Source: Helicobacteraceae bacterium (lineage in GTDB: Bacteria; Campylobacterota; Campylobacteria; Campylobacterales; Helicobacteraceae). Taken from it: DNA of 22,838 nt. The notes below the pieces were generated by a model. The model did not search any database. It was not told where the DNA came from and saw only the letters and a program-made list of their open reading frames with translations. Where the stretch lies: the NCBI GenBank assembly GCA_900770765.1, contig CAAGLK010000089.1:1-22838 (forward strand), given 5' to 3'. Shown one piece after another: positions 13,700 through 21,343 of the stretch. The translations under genes were made by a program, and so were the position numbers. Within the stretch, counting starts at the first letter, position 1. The number at the start of each line of letters is the position of its first letter.

Positions 13700-15526
13700 A
13701 TGGGTGGCTTACTTTCATCACTAAATACGCCTTATACAGGATTAACCGGACATCAAGTTATGGTTGATACCACTAGTAATAACATCGCAAATGCAAATAA
13801 TGAATTTTACACAAGGCAAGTTGTTAGAACTGCGGCTGAGACGCCACTTTGGAAGCAAAATTATGCGTTAGGGCAGGGGCTTGATATATTAACTATTGAG
13901 CGAACGCATGATGAATATACATTTATGCGTTATAAAAAGGCAACAAGCGAAAAAACATATTATGATACTAGCTTTTCTGGGCTAAAGGAAGCCTCATCTT
14001 ATTATCCCGAAGTAGATAATGTTGGAATCTATAATGATTTACAAAATTATTTTAACGCATGGGCGGATTTATCCACAAAAGCAGGCGACCCAGCGCAAAA
14101 AATAGCCCTAGCAGAACAAGCCTCCACACTAGCAAAAAATATACAAGAAACTCGTAATAATCTAGTATATTTACAACAAAGATTAAATGATGAAATGAAA
14201 GTAGCAGTAGAGGAAGTAAATAGGTTAGGACAAGAAATAGCCACGCTAAATAGGCAAATCGCAGAATATGAAAATAAGGATTTAAATAAAAAGGCAAATG
14301 ATTTAAGGGATTTAAGAGACCAATATGAATTTGAGATAAATAATTTAATTGGTTGTAATGTGTTTAAAGAAGGGATTCAAGGAAGCGCTTGTGTTAATAA
14401 AGATATTGCCGATTTTGAGGAAAGTTATACGCTTACAATTGGCGGTCGCTCCATTGTAGATGGTGATTCTTTTCATCCGCTAACGCTGGATAATTTAACA
14501 AATCCTAGTGGAATCTATGAGATTAAATATTTAAGAAGCGACCATAAAGAGCATAAGCTAACAAATGCACTAACTGAGGGGAAAGTTGGAGCGATACTTG
14601 ACTTAATCCGCACAGAAGATGTTATTGGCTGCAGTGGAACCATTGGCAAATTGCAAGTGTATATTAATGATTTAGATACTTTTGCTAATGGCTTAATTGA
14701 AATGACAAATAATATTTACGCAGAATCCTCTCAAAGGGGCGCTAGAAGCGATGAGTTAAAAATAAGCACACAAGATGCCCTTACGACAAGCGGTTATAAT
14801 GTAAGAGAGGGTAGCTTTAAGGTAGTAATGTATGATAAAAGCGGCAATGAGTTAGGCGCTAGAGAAGTTACAATTAATAACCGCACAAATATGCAAAGCG
14901 TTATCGCGCAGCTTAATGCAAATGTGGATGATAATAACGATGGTGACGCATTAAATGACTTTGATGATATGTTTGTGGCAATTTATAATAATGATACAAA
15001 AACTTTTTCTATTCAAAGTAGGAATCCTAGTGAAGATATTATGATTTCTATTCAAGATAATGGGACAAATTTCGCCGGTGCTTTTGGCGTGAATCGTTTT
15101 TTTGACGGAAATGATGCAAGTAATATTGAACTAGCGCAAAGATATAGAGAAGATGCGACTTTAATCCATGCTTATAGAGAAGCCGTGGATGGGAACTTTG
15201 TCGTAGCTAATAAAATGCAGCAGCTGCAGTTTGATAAAATGACTTTTACTGATTATAAAGGAGAGGAGCATACTGAGACGATAAGTGGATTCTTCCGCTA
15301 TATTGCTGGTAAAGTAGCCTCTGAAACACAAGCGACACAAACTACAAAAGAAACAAAAGAATCCGTCTATAGCGCGACAAAGCAAGAATACAAGGCGATT
15401 GCAGAAGTTTCAGTAGATGATGAGCTGGTAAATTTAATTAGATTTCAAAGTGGTTATAGTGCTAATGCTAAGATGATTACGACAATTGATGAAATGATTA
15501 ATACGCTTTTAGGAATTAAGCAATAA
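13700..15526 (+). CDS. flgK: Flagellar hook-associated protein 1 (hook-filament junction)
   Basis: Assembles at the distal end of the hook and joins it to the filament; exported by the flagellar type III system. 608 residues. The N-terminal SSLNTPYTGLTGHQVMVDTT followed by SNNIANANNEFYTRQ is the conserved rod/hook heptad region. The C-terminal DDELVNLIRFQSGYSANAKM followed by ITTIDEMINTLLGI is its partner. A coiled-coil stretch lies around residues 130-200. Around residues 407-425 an acidic loop (DDNNDGDALNDFDD) looks like a calcium-binding loop. GGAGG lies 7 bases before ATG. A hairpin follows the stop. Confidence 0.95.
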   Translation: MGGLLSSLNTPYTGLTGHQVMVDTTSNNIANANNEFYTRQVVRTAAETPLWKQNYALGQGLDILTIERTHDEYTFMRYKKATSEKTYYDTSFSGLKEASSYYPEVDNVGIYNDLQNYFNAWADLSTKAGDPAQKIALAEQASTLAKNIQETRNNLVYLQQRLNDEMKVAVEEVNRLGQEIATLNRQIAEYENKDLNKKANDLRDLRDQYEFEINNLIGCNVFKEGIQGSACVNKDIADFEESYTLTIGGRSIVDGDSFHPLTLDNLTNPSGIYEIKYLRSDHKEHKLTNALTEGKVGAILDLIRTEDVIGCSGTIGKLQVYINDLDTFANGLIEMTNNIYAESSQRGARSDELKISTQDALTTSGYNVREGSFKVVMYDKSGNELGAREVTINNRTNMQSVIAQLNANVDDNNDGDALNDFDDMFVAIYNNDTKTFSIQSRNPSEDIMISIQDNGTNFAGAFGVNRFFDGNDASNIELAQRYREDATLIHAYREAVDGNFVVANKMQQLQFDKMTFTDYKGEEHTETISGFFRYIAGKVASETQATQTTKETKESVYSATKQEYKAIAEVSVDDELVNLIRFQSGYSANAKMITTIDEMINTLLGIKQ

Positions 15527-15529
15527 TTT

Positions 15530-15551
15530 AGGATTCTAGGGGTGGAATCTT
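15530..15551 (+). terminator. Terminator hairpin after flgK
   Basis: AGGATTC (15530-15536) / GAATCTT (15545-15551), 7 pairs with one G-T, 8-base loop, followed by AAAATTTAT. It begins 3 bases after the flgK stop. Confidence 0.5.
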
Positions 15552-15584
15552 AAAATTTATCTTGTAATTTATTTAAAATTTTGT

Positions 15585-15590
15585 GATAAT
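15585..15590 (+). promoter_or_regulatory. Probable -10 box of the TRAP operon
   Basis: TTTTGTGATAATACG: GATAAT with an upstream TG, in AT-rich DNA, about 30 bases before the dctQ start. Confidence 0.55.
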
Positions 15591-15620
15591 ACGCATTTTA
15601 AAAATTTATTTAAGGTTTGG

Positions 15621-16199
15621 GTGTTTGCTGTGGTGGTTGTGTCAAAAATTGTTGCGTTTTTAGATAAAATTTCTATTTTTAGCTCTAAACTTTCTCAAAT
15701 TGCCCTTTGGATTCTAGCTATTTTGATTTTTTCTTTATCTATTGCACTTAATTTTTCTTTTGTTAGCTCTAAGTTAGATGATTTTTCTCTTTATTGTTTT
15801 GCGTTTATGGTGCTTTTTGCCTTTGGATTCTGCTTAAAAGAAGATAAGCATGTAAGGGTTGATTTATTATACGCAAATTACTCGCCGCGATTTAAAACGC
15901 TTAGTTTTATATTTGTTAATTTATTTTTTATTTTGCCTTTTTCGCTAATTTTAGTTAAATATAGTTTTGATTTTACGCTGCAGTCTTATAAAATAGCGGA
16001 AGCCTCGCCAAATGGTAGAATCCCATATTATTTTATATTCAAAACATTTTTTATTTTAGGATTCTTACTTTTAGCACTTCAAAGTATAGCTGAGGTTTTA
16101 AAGGCGGCACTTAAGCTAAAAGAGCATAAATATAAGCAAATAAATGCTATTGATGAAGAAGTGCAACATATTAAAGAATCTATGGATTTAAGGGTGTAA
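15621..16199 (+). CDS. dctQ: TRAP transporter small permease subunit
   Basis: Small membrane subunit of a sodium-coupled TRAP transporter. 192 residues with four helices (about 26-48, 54-72, 92-114, 134-158) and the DctQ element EDKHVRVDLLY (74-84) after helix 2. The start is GTG at 15621 with AAGG five bases upstream. Other in-frame GTGs at 15630, 15633 and 15639 are possible, so the N-terminus is uncertain by up to six residues. The next gene begins one base after the stop. Confidence 0.88.
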   Translation: MFAVVVVSKIVAFLDKISIFSSKLSQIALWILAILIFSLSIALNFSFVSSKLDDFSLYCFAFMVLFAFGFCLKEDKHVRVDLLYANYSPRFKTLSFIFVNLFFILPFSLILVKYSFDFTLQSYKIAEASPNGRIPYYFIFKTFFILGFLLLALQSIAEVLKAALKLKEHKYKQINAIDEEVQHIKESMDLRV

Positions 16200-16200
16200 A

Positions 16201-17523
16201 ATGGAGTTAATCGCTTTAGTATTAATTGCTATTTTATTGCTTGTAGCTGGTGTGCCTGTCGCTTTTGCCTTTGGCTCTAGTGGGCTTTTAGTTGGCAGTT
16301 ATTTAATGATTTTTGCGGATAATCCTTTTGTTTTAACCTTTTTACCAAATCGCTTAGAGGGGATTTTTACAAACTCTACTTTAATTTCTATTCCACTTTT
16401 TATTTTAATGGGAATGATTTTAGAGAGAAGTGGAATCGCTGAGAGACTTATAAATTCCATTGCAAAGCTCTTTGGCTCACTTGGCGGTGGGGCGGCTGTG
16501 GGCGTTGTTTTAGTTGGAGTTCTCTTAGCAGCTAGCACGGGGATTGTTGGAGCGAGTGTTGTTATGATGGGTGTAATTGCTGCGCCTACAATGCTAAAGG
16601 CTGGGTATAATAAAAGCCTTATTTCTGGCGTGGTTGCGGCAAGTGGGACGCTAGGGCAGATTATCCCTCCATCAATTATTTTAATCATTTTAGCCGATGT
16701 GCTTCAAGTTTCTGTGCGTGATTTATTCTCTGCGGCGATTTTACCTAGTGTTTTGTTAGTTTTATTGTATATTTTATTTATTTTAGCGGTTGTTGCCTTT
16801 ATGCCGCATTTCGCCCCAGCTATTAAGGCGGAATCTAAAAATATAAGGATTCTAGCAAAAGAAGTGCTAAAAATGGCGATTCCACCTATATTTTTAATAG
16901 TGCTTGTGCTAGGAAGCATTTTAGGCGGCTTTGTAGAGCCTACGCAAGCGGCGGCTATTGGCGTTGCTGGTGCATTGTTTTTAAGCTTTTTAAATAAAAA
17001 GCTAAATTTTGAGTTAATTAGGGCAGTTAGTAAAGAGACAATTATTTTTTGTGCTATGGTTTTTGCTATTTTAGTGGGGGCAAATTGCTTTACGCTTGTG
17101 TTTAACACGCTTGGGGGCGATAGGGTAGTTTTAGACTTTTTCTCTACTTACTTAGATTCGCCTTTTTATTTTATGCTTGTATGTATGCTTATTATTTTTA
17201 TTTTAGGATTTTTTATTGATTTTTTTGAGATTTGCTATATTGCATTGCCTATTTTAGCGGGAATTGCTATGCACTATCAAGTTGATATGCTGTGGTTTGC
17301 GCTGCTTATTGCTATTAATTTGCAAACTAGTTTTTTAACTCCACCTTTTGGATTTTCTATATTCTTTTTTAAATCTGCTGTGGGCGATTTGATAAAAATT
17401 AGTGAGATTTATAAGGGTGTTGTGCCTTTTATTTTATTACAGCTTTTAGTGCTTTTTATTTTATTCTTTTTTCCAGAGCTTGTTTTAAAAAGCGAGGATT
17501 GGAGTAGAATCTTTAATTTTTAA
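16201..17523 (+). CDS. dctM: TRAP transporter large permease subunit
   Basis: Channel-forming subunit that moves the substrate with sodium. 440 residues, about a dozen hydrophobic helices, with family segments such as SGLLVGSYLMIF near the N-terminus, TGIVGASVVMMGVIAAPTML, ASGTLGQIIPPSIILIILAD and a C-terminal LQTSFLTPPFGFSIFFFK. AAGGG lies 6 bases before ATG, inside dctQ. It belongs to the sub-type usually found with TakP-like or chloroaromatic/mannitol-annotated binding proteins. Confidence 0.95.
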   Translation: MELIALVLIAILLLVAGVPVAFAFGSSGLLVGSYLMIFADNPFVLTFLPNRLEGIFTNSTLISIPLFILMGMILERSGIAERLINSIAKLFGSLGGGAAVGVVLVGVLLAASTGIVGASVVMMGVIAAPTMLKAGYNKSLISGVVAASGTLGQIIPPSIILIILADVLQVSVRDLFSAAILPSVLLVLLYILFILAVVAFMPHFAPAIKAESKNIRILAKEVLKMAIPPIFLIVLVLGSILGGFVEPTQAAAIGVAGALFLSFLNKKLNFELIRAVSKETIIFCAMVFAILVGANCFTLVFNTLGGDRVVLDFFSTYLDSPFYFMLVCMLIIFILGFFIDFFEICYIALPILAGIAMHYQVDMLWFALLIAINLQTSFLTPPFGFSIFFFKSAVGDLIKISEIYKGVVPFILLQLLVLFILFFFPELVLKSEDWSRIFNF

Positions 17524-17535
17524 TAAGGAGTAATA

Positions 17536-18648
17536 ATGCAAAGACGAGAGTTTATTAAAGGAAGTGCGGTTTGCGCTATGGGTTTAGGAGCGGCTGCTTT
17601 AGCTGGATGTGGCGGAGAGGAAAAGGCTAAAAATGCGGATTCTAACGCTACAAGTGCTACAAAAAAGGCGAGTGTGAAAATTAATCTTGCTATGACTTGG
17701 CCTATTACAATGCCAATTCTTGCAGATACGGTTAAGCATTATGCAAAAATTGTAAGCGAGTTAAGCGGTGGGGGGATAGAAATTGAGATTCACCCAGCTG
17801 GCAAACTTGTCCCTGCTTTAGGCGTTTTTGATGCGGTAAGTAGTGGGCAAATTGATGCTTATCACTCAGCACCTTATTATTGGGAAGGTAAAAATACTGC
17901 TTTTAACCTTTTTTCTGGGGTTCCATTTGGTATGATTGATGGGGAGCAAAACGCTTGGTATCTTTATGGCGATGGTATGAGTTTATGGAGAGAAGTTGCA
18001 GAAAAATATAATCTTTATCCACTTCTAGGCGGTGCGACAAGCATACAAATGGCAGGCTGGTATAAAAAAGAAATGAATAGCATAGAGGATTTTAAAGGGC
18101 TTAGAATCCGTATGGTAGGCGTAGCTGGGCAAGTGCTATCAAAACTTGGCGCCGCTACTAAAAGCACGCCTGGTGGCGAGATAGTGCCAAATTTAGAAAG
18201 AGGTGTTTTAGACGCGGCTGAGTGGGTTTCTCCAGCATTTGACCAGAAACTAGATATTCATAAAGTTGCCCCTTATTATTACACACCTTGGCAAGAGGCT
18301 GGGTCAATTACTGAGTTTGTGTTTAATAAGCAAAAGTGGGAGAGCTATCCTAAAGAAGTGCAAGCTATTTTAGAAGTAGCAAGTAGAGAGGCACATATGC
18401 AAATGACAGCTATGGGGAATTTCTATAATGCTAAGGCAATGGAGGAGCTAAAGGCGCAAGGTGCGAAAGTTAGGACATTTTCTAAAGAAATTTTAGACGC
18501 ATTTAGAAGTACTTTAAAAGTTGTTTTAGATGAAGAAAGTGCTAAGAATCCTGATTTTGAAAAAGTATTAAAAAGCTATCAAAGATTCCAAGAAGAACAA
18601 AAGGTATGGACAAATGATAGCTTAATGGCTTATTTAAATGTAAGATAA
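17536..18648 (+). CDS. dctP: TRAP transporter substrate-binding protein, TakP-like, predicted Tat-exported lipoprotein
   Basis: Periplasmic receptor of the TRAP system. 370 residues. The N-terminus combines a twin-arginine motif (RREFIKG, R3-R4), a hydrophobic core and a lipobox LAGC (C25), so it is probably folded before Tat export and then lipid-anchored. The mature part shows FKGLRIRMVG (186-195) and GGEIVPNLERGVLDAAEWVS (213-232), the pattern seen in TakP-type proteins that bind 2-oxo acids or related monocarboxylates. Substrate is inferred from the sub-family only. AAGGAG lies 6 bases before ATG; 12-base gap from dctM. The stop TAA shares its last base with the ATG of a tiny lipoprotein gene. 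Confidence 0.93.
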   Translation: MQRREFIKGSAVCAMGLGAAALAGCGGEEKAKNADSNATSATKKASVKINLAMTWPITMPILADTVKHYAKIVSELSGGGIEIEIHPAGKLVPALGVFDAVSSGQIDAYHSAPYYWEGKNTAFNLFSGVPFGMIDGEQNAWYLYGDGMSLWREVAEKYNLYPLLGGATSIQMAGWYKKEMNSIEDFKGLRIRMVGVAGQVLSKLGAATKSTPGGEIVPNLERGVLDAAEWVSPAFDQKLDIHKVAPYYYTPWQEAGSITEFVFNKQKWESYPKEVQAILEVASREAHMQMTAMGNFYNAKAMEELKAQGAKVRTFSKEILDAFRSTLKVVLDEESAKNPDFEKVLKSYQRFQEEQKVWTNDSLMAYLNVR

Positions 18649-18764
18649 TGAAAATTTTATTTTGCCTTTTATGTGCTACTTGCCTAATTTTTAGTGCTTG
18701 TAGCGCTAGGGGCTATGGAAATTCTAGCGGAGAGGGCTATATGGAGTTTAATCTGCCATTTTAA
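18648..18764 (+). CDS. 38-residue lipoprotein overlapping the dctP stop
   Basis: The ATG shares one base with the dctP stop (TAATG), so it is translationally coupled. The product has a lysine, a hydrophobic core (ILFCLLCATCLIF), a lipobox FSAC (C18) and a mature part of only 21 residues (SARGYGNSSGEGYMEFNLPF after the lipidated Cys). This is a textbook lipoprotein signal on a minimal peptide. The mature part is rich in Gly, Ser and Tyr. I do not know a family. Its place in the operon, before the terminator at 18813, suggests co-expression with the TRAP transporter. Confidence 0.75.
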   Translation: MKILFCLLCATCLIFSACSARGYGNSSGEGYMEFNLPF

Positions 18765-18812
18765 AAATTTAAGATTCTATTATAAATTGTTTGTGGTAGT
18801 GCTTAAAAGTAG

Positions 18813-18849
18813 GCTAGGGGGTGGAATCCCCATAGCTTTTTATTTTTTT
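18813..18849 (+). terminator. Rho-independent terminator of the TRAP operon
   Basis: GCTA-G-GGGG (18813-18821), loop TGGAAT, CCCC-A-TAGC (18828-18836), then TTTTTATTTTTTT. It is the clearest intrinsic terminator in the window. It also lies directly beyond the stop of the minus-strand 36-residue gene, whose coding end overlaps the T run. Confidence 0.88.
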
Positions 18850-18950
18850 GGCGGATTGTTTCCACGACCTTTACTAGATGGGTTTCCGGTTGTGCTTGGA
18901 CCATTTGGCGGTCTTGGAGTTGATTTGTTTTTAAAAACAACTTCTTTCAT
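18840..18950 (-). CDS. 36-residue Pro/Gly/Asn/Lys-rich small protein
   Basis: The minus strand has AAAGGAT 6 bases before an ATG and encodes MKEVVFKNKSTPRPPNGPST followed by TGNPSSKGRGNNPPKK. It is basic, without hydrophobic segments, and predicted disordered. The ribosome site, own terminator (18813-18836 read on this strand) and ordered repeat-like composition (PRPPNGP, GRGNNPP) support a real gene despite its size. It is downstream of the permease gene, 65 bases from its stop, and could be co-transcribed or use its own TAGAAT box. I recall similar tiny proteins being predicted in related genomes but cannot confirm that here. Function unknown. Confidence 0.7.
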   Translation of the reverse strand: MKEVVFKNKSTPRPPNGPSTTGNPSSKGRGNNPPKK

Positions 18951-18980
18951 TTTAATATCCTTTCTATAAAGTAGGAGTTT

Positions 18981-18993
18981 ATTCTACCCCCCC
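18981..18993 (-). promoter_or_regulatory. Candidate -10 box with adjacent G7 run before the 36-residue gene
   Basis: Minus-strand GGGGGGG (18993-18987) followed directly by TAGAAT (18986-18981), about 30 bases before the ATG. The G run sits where the promoter spacer would be. Confidence 0.35.
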
Positions 18994-19015
18994 TTAATAG
19001 TTTATTAATATTTAT

Positions 19016-19885
19016 TTAAAATTTTCTATTATTTTTCATAGAAATAGCCACGCCGCTTAGCGTTAGGATTCCGCCAAAGATTCCTAAGAATCCTATATTT
19101 TCTCCAAGTGCGAAATAGGCTACAATTATCGTAAAAAGTGGCGTAAGATATACATAAATATTGGTTTTCACACTGCCTATTAAATGCGTAGCCTTATTCC
19201 AAGCTAAAAAGCAAAATGCACTAGAAAAACTCGCTACAAATATAAAATTCGCGCTAAACTTAAAATTTAAAAACGCATTAAAATTAGGATTAAAATCAAG
19301 CGCTAAAAGCGAAGGGGTGCTAAATATTAAGCCATAAAAAATAATCCGCCTTGTGCTTAGTAGTAAATCTCTGCCTTTAGCCATTAGTGCGATTATTACA
19401 GAATACAGCCCCCAGCCAATGCTAGAAATTAGCGCAAATAAATCGCCTAAAAAATTAAAAGAAGCCGCCCTTAAATCGCTAAAATTTAAAAATGCGATTC
19501 CACAAATTGCAATTAAAAATCCTATAAAAAAATAAGCACTTAATCTTTCTAGCTTTAAAAAATAAGCAAAGATTCCAGCAAAAAGCGGTGCAGTGGCTAT
19601 AATAATGCTAACATTTGAAGCAAAAGTTTGCTCCATAGCTAGATTTAAAAATAAATTATAAATGCAAATCCCACTAAGTCCAGCTAGTGCAAATAAAAGC
19701 TCATTTTTCCACACAAAAGGCAAAATCTTAGGCTTTAGCGCTAAAAGTAAAACATAGCCAAAACTAAATTGTAAAATCATAAGCTCTAAAGGCGTTAAAA
19801 AATCTAGTAAAATCTTAGTAGAAACATATAAACTACTCCAAATAAACACGCTAGCAAATGCTAAAAAATGCCCTAAAATAGCCAC
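19016..19885 (-). CDS. DMT/EamA-family permease, candidate choline (LicB-like) transporter
   Basis: 289 residues with about ten membrane helices in two EamA repeats; the second ends in SVKTNIYVYLTPLFTIIVAY, then LGENIGFLGIFGGIL, typical of the family. The start is GTG immediately after the TAA of the licCA-like gene (TAAGTG), so the two are strongly coupled and probably functionally linked. H. influenzae LicB, the choline permease of the lic1 locus, is also a DMT protein, and the position here suggests the same task. EamA proteins carry many substrates, so choline is an inference from context. Confidence 0.85.
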   Translation of the reverse strand: MAILGHFLAFASVFIWSSLYVSTKILLDFLTPLELMILQFSFGYVLLLALKPKILPFVWKNELLFALAGLSGICIYNLFLNLAMEQTFASNVSIIIATAPLFAGIFAYFLKLERLSAYFFIGFLIAICGIAFLNFSDLRAASFNFLGDLFALISSIGWGLYSVIIALMAKGRDLLLSTRRIIFYGLIFSTPSLLALDFNPNFNAFLNFKFSANFIFVASFSSAFCFLAWNKATHLIGSVKTNIYVYLTPLFTIIVAYFALGENIGFLGIFGGILTLSGVAISMKNNRKF

Positions 19886-21343
19886 TTAAACAAGCTCCGC
19901 TAGATTTTTGTGGAATCTACTTAAATAATCCCTACCTAAATCCACTCTATCATAAATCCAGCCCCACAGCGACCAAATATAATTTGAAATAAGCTCACCT
20001 TTTAATAAATCTTTATAGCTAAGATTTACTCCATTTTTTGCATTATAAGCATTTAGTAAAAACTCTTTTTGCTCTCTATTTAAAAGTAATTCTGCACTCA
20101 TATTTCCAAGCTCAAAAATAATATTACTAAATCCAGCATATTCAAAATCAATAATTTTAATATCAATTTTATTGCTTAAAATATTTGGTAATTGTAAATC
20201 TCTATGACATAGCACAAACTCGCCTGCATCAAGCTCCCTTGCGGTATCTAGTAAAAATTTATGCTCTAATTTTGTAGTTAAATTTATACAAGCTAGAGTT
20301 TCATATTTTTTAATCTCTTCTAGTAAATAAATCTTTTTAAAATGCGGAAAATCCTTATGCTTAAAGCTGTGTAGTTTAGCTAGAATCTCTACAATTTGCC
20401 TAAGCGTAGAGTCGCAAATATCACAAAACTCCAACGCCTTATAATCGCTTAAAAAATCGCTAAATTTAATCCCACTGCCAAAAAATTCATTTTCTGGCGT
20501 GATATTTAAAGGGGCAATTAGCTTTAAAATCTCTTTTTCATTTTCTCTATCAATTACCTTTTGTGTGCCAACACCTGGGATTCTAATAACTTTCTTTGTC
20601 CCTAAGAAATTTATTAAATAATTTGTATTTGTGATTCCAGCTAGTCTTATTGCGCTTCCATCGCTTGAGCACTGCTTTGCTATATCAAGTGGCGATAAAA
20701 GTGAATTTGCATCGCAAAAGCTATCAATTTCAATATATAAATCATCTAAAAATGTAGCATAATAGTTAATGCACTCAAGCGTTTTAATAATAGCTTCTTC
20801 CCAATAATCGCTATTTTTGCATTGATTTAGCGCTTCTTTAAATAGCTTAATTTCATCCTCATTGTCAAAAAACGCCACCCCATCGCCCCAGCCACTTGTT
20901 GCATGTGTGTCAATATCTAAAATCTTAGAATTTCTATCTACTATATATCCCCACGCGCTAGAATCCACTTCTATTTTTTGAGCTAGTATGGAAGTAGAAT
21001 CCCTTTTAAGCAAGTGGCAAAAGTCTTTTTTAATATATAAATCACCATTTAAAATTATCGTGCCTTTTTGCAAATAATTTTGGATAAACTTTAGAGATGC
21101 TGCACTATTATTATTTTTATAATCGCTAAAATTAATTATTTTACAATCAAGTCCTAGTTTTAAAAAAGATTCCGCCTTATATCCGCACACAACGATAATA
21201 TCGCTTACTCCGCCTTTTTTAAGATAATAAATCATATTTTCTAAAAGTGAGATTCCATTTATTTCTAAAAGTGGCTTTGGTTTAATATAAGTCATCGGTG
21301 CTAGGCGGCTGCCAATTCCAGCGCATAAGATTATCGCTATCAT
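19886..21343 (-). CDS. licCA: Fused LicC-LicA-type protein: CTP:phosphocholine cytidylyltransferase plus choline kinase domain
   Basis: 485 residues in two parts. Residues 1-about 225 are a nucleotidyltransferase: ILCAGIGSRLAPMTYIKPKP (5-24), LNGD (98-101), and SGWGDGVAFFD, YWEEAIIKTL and YIEIDSFCD in the order and spacing of pneumococcal LicC. Residues about 230-485 are a choline/aminoglycoside kinase fold: GITNTNYLINFLGTKKVIRI, catalytic CHRDLQLPN (379-387) and metal-binding IDFEYAG (398-404), then WSLWGWIYDRVD. It would phosphorylate an alcohol and activate it to a CDP-alcohol. LicCA fusions are known in Treponema. ATG overlaps the upstream stop as ATGA. Choline is the most likely substrate; ethanolamine or another alcohol is possible. 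Confidence 0.88.
   Translation of the reverse strand: MIAIILCAGIGSRLAPMTYIKPKPLLEINGISLLENMIYYLKKGGVSDIIVVCGYKAESFLKLGLDCKIINFSDYKNNNSAASLKFIQNYLQKGTIILNGDLYIKKDFCHLLKRDSTSILAQKIEVDSSAWGYIVDRNSKILDIDTHATSGWGDGVAFFDNEDEIKLFKEALNQCKNSDYWEEAIIKTLECINYYATFLDDLYIEIDSFCDANSLLSPLDIAKQCSSDGSAIRLAGITNTNYLINFLGTKKVIRIPGVGTQKVIDRENEKEILKLIAPLNITPENEFFGSGIKFSDFLSDYKALEFCDICDSTLRQIVEILAKLHSFKHKDFPHFKKIYLLEEIKKYETLACINLTTKLEHKFLLDTARELDAGEFVLCHRDLQLPNILSNKIDIKIIDFEYAGFSNIIFELGNMSAELLLNREQKEFLLNAYNAKNGVNLSYKDLLKGELISNYIWSLWGWIYDRVDLGRDYLSRFHKNLAELV

Noticed and set aside
14047..14297. Two membrane-like minus-strand frames inside flgK
   Set aside because: They are antisense of the FlgK coiled-coil region and have no independent signals.
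16299..17108. Minus-strand frames of 129 and 134 residues inside dctM
   Set aside because: Antisense shadows of a well supported permease gene.
18694..18969. 91-residue plus-strand open frame
   Set aside because: It runs through the lipoprotein gene in another frame, the strong terminator at 18813-18849 and the antisense of the 36-residue gene; no ribosome site.
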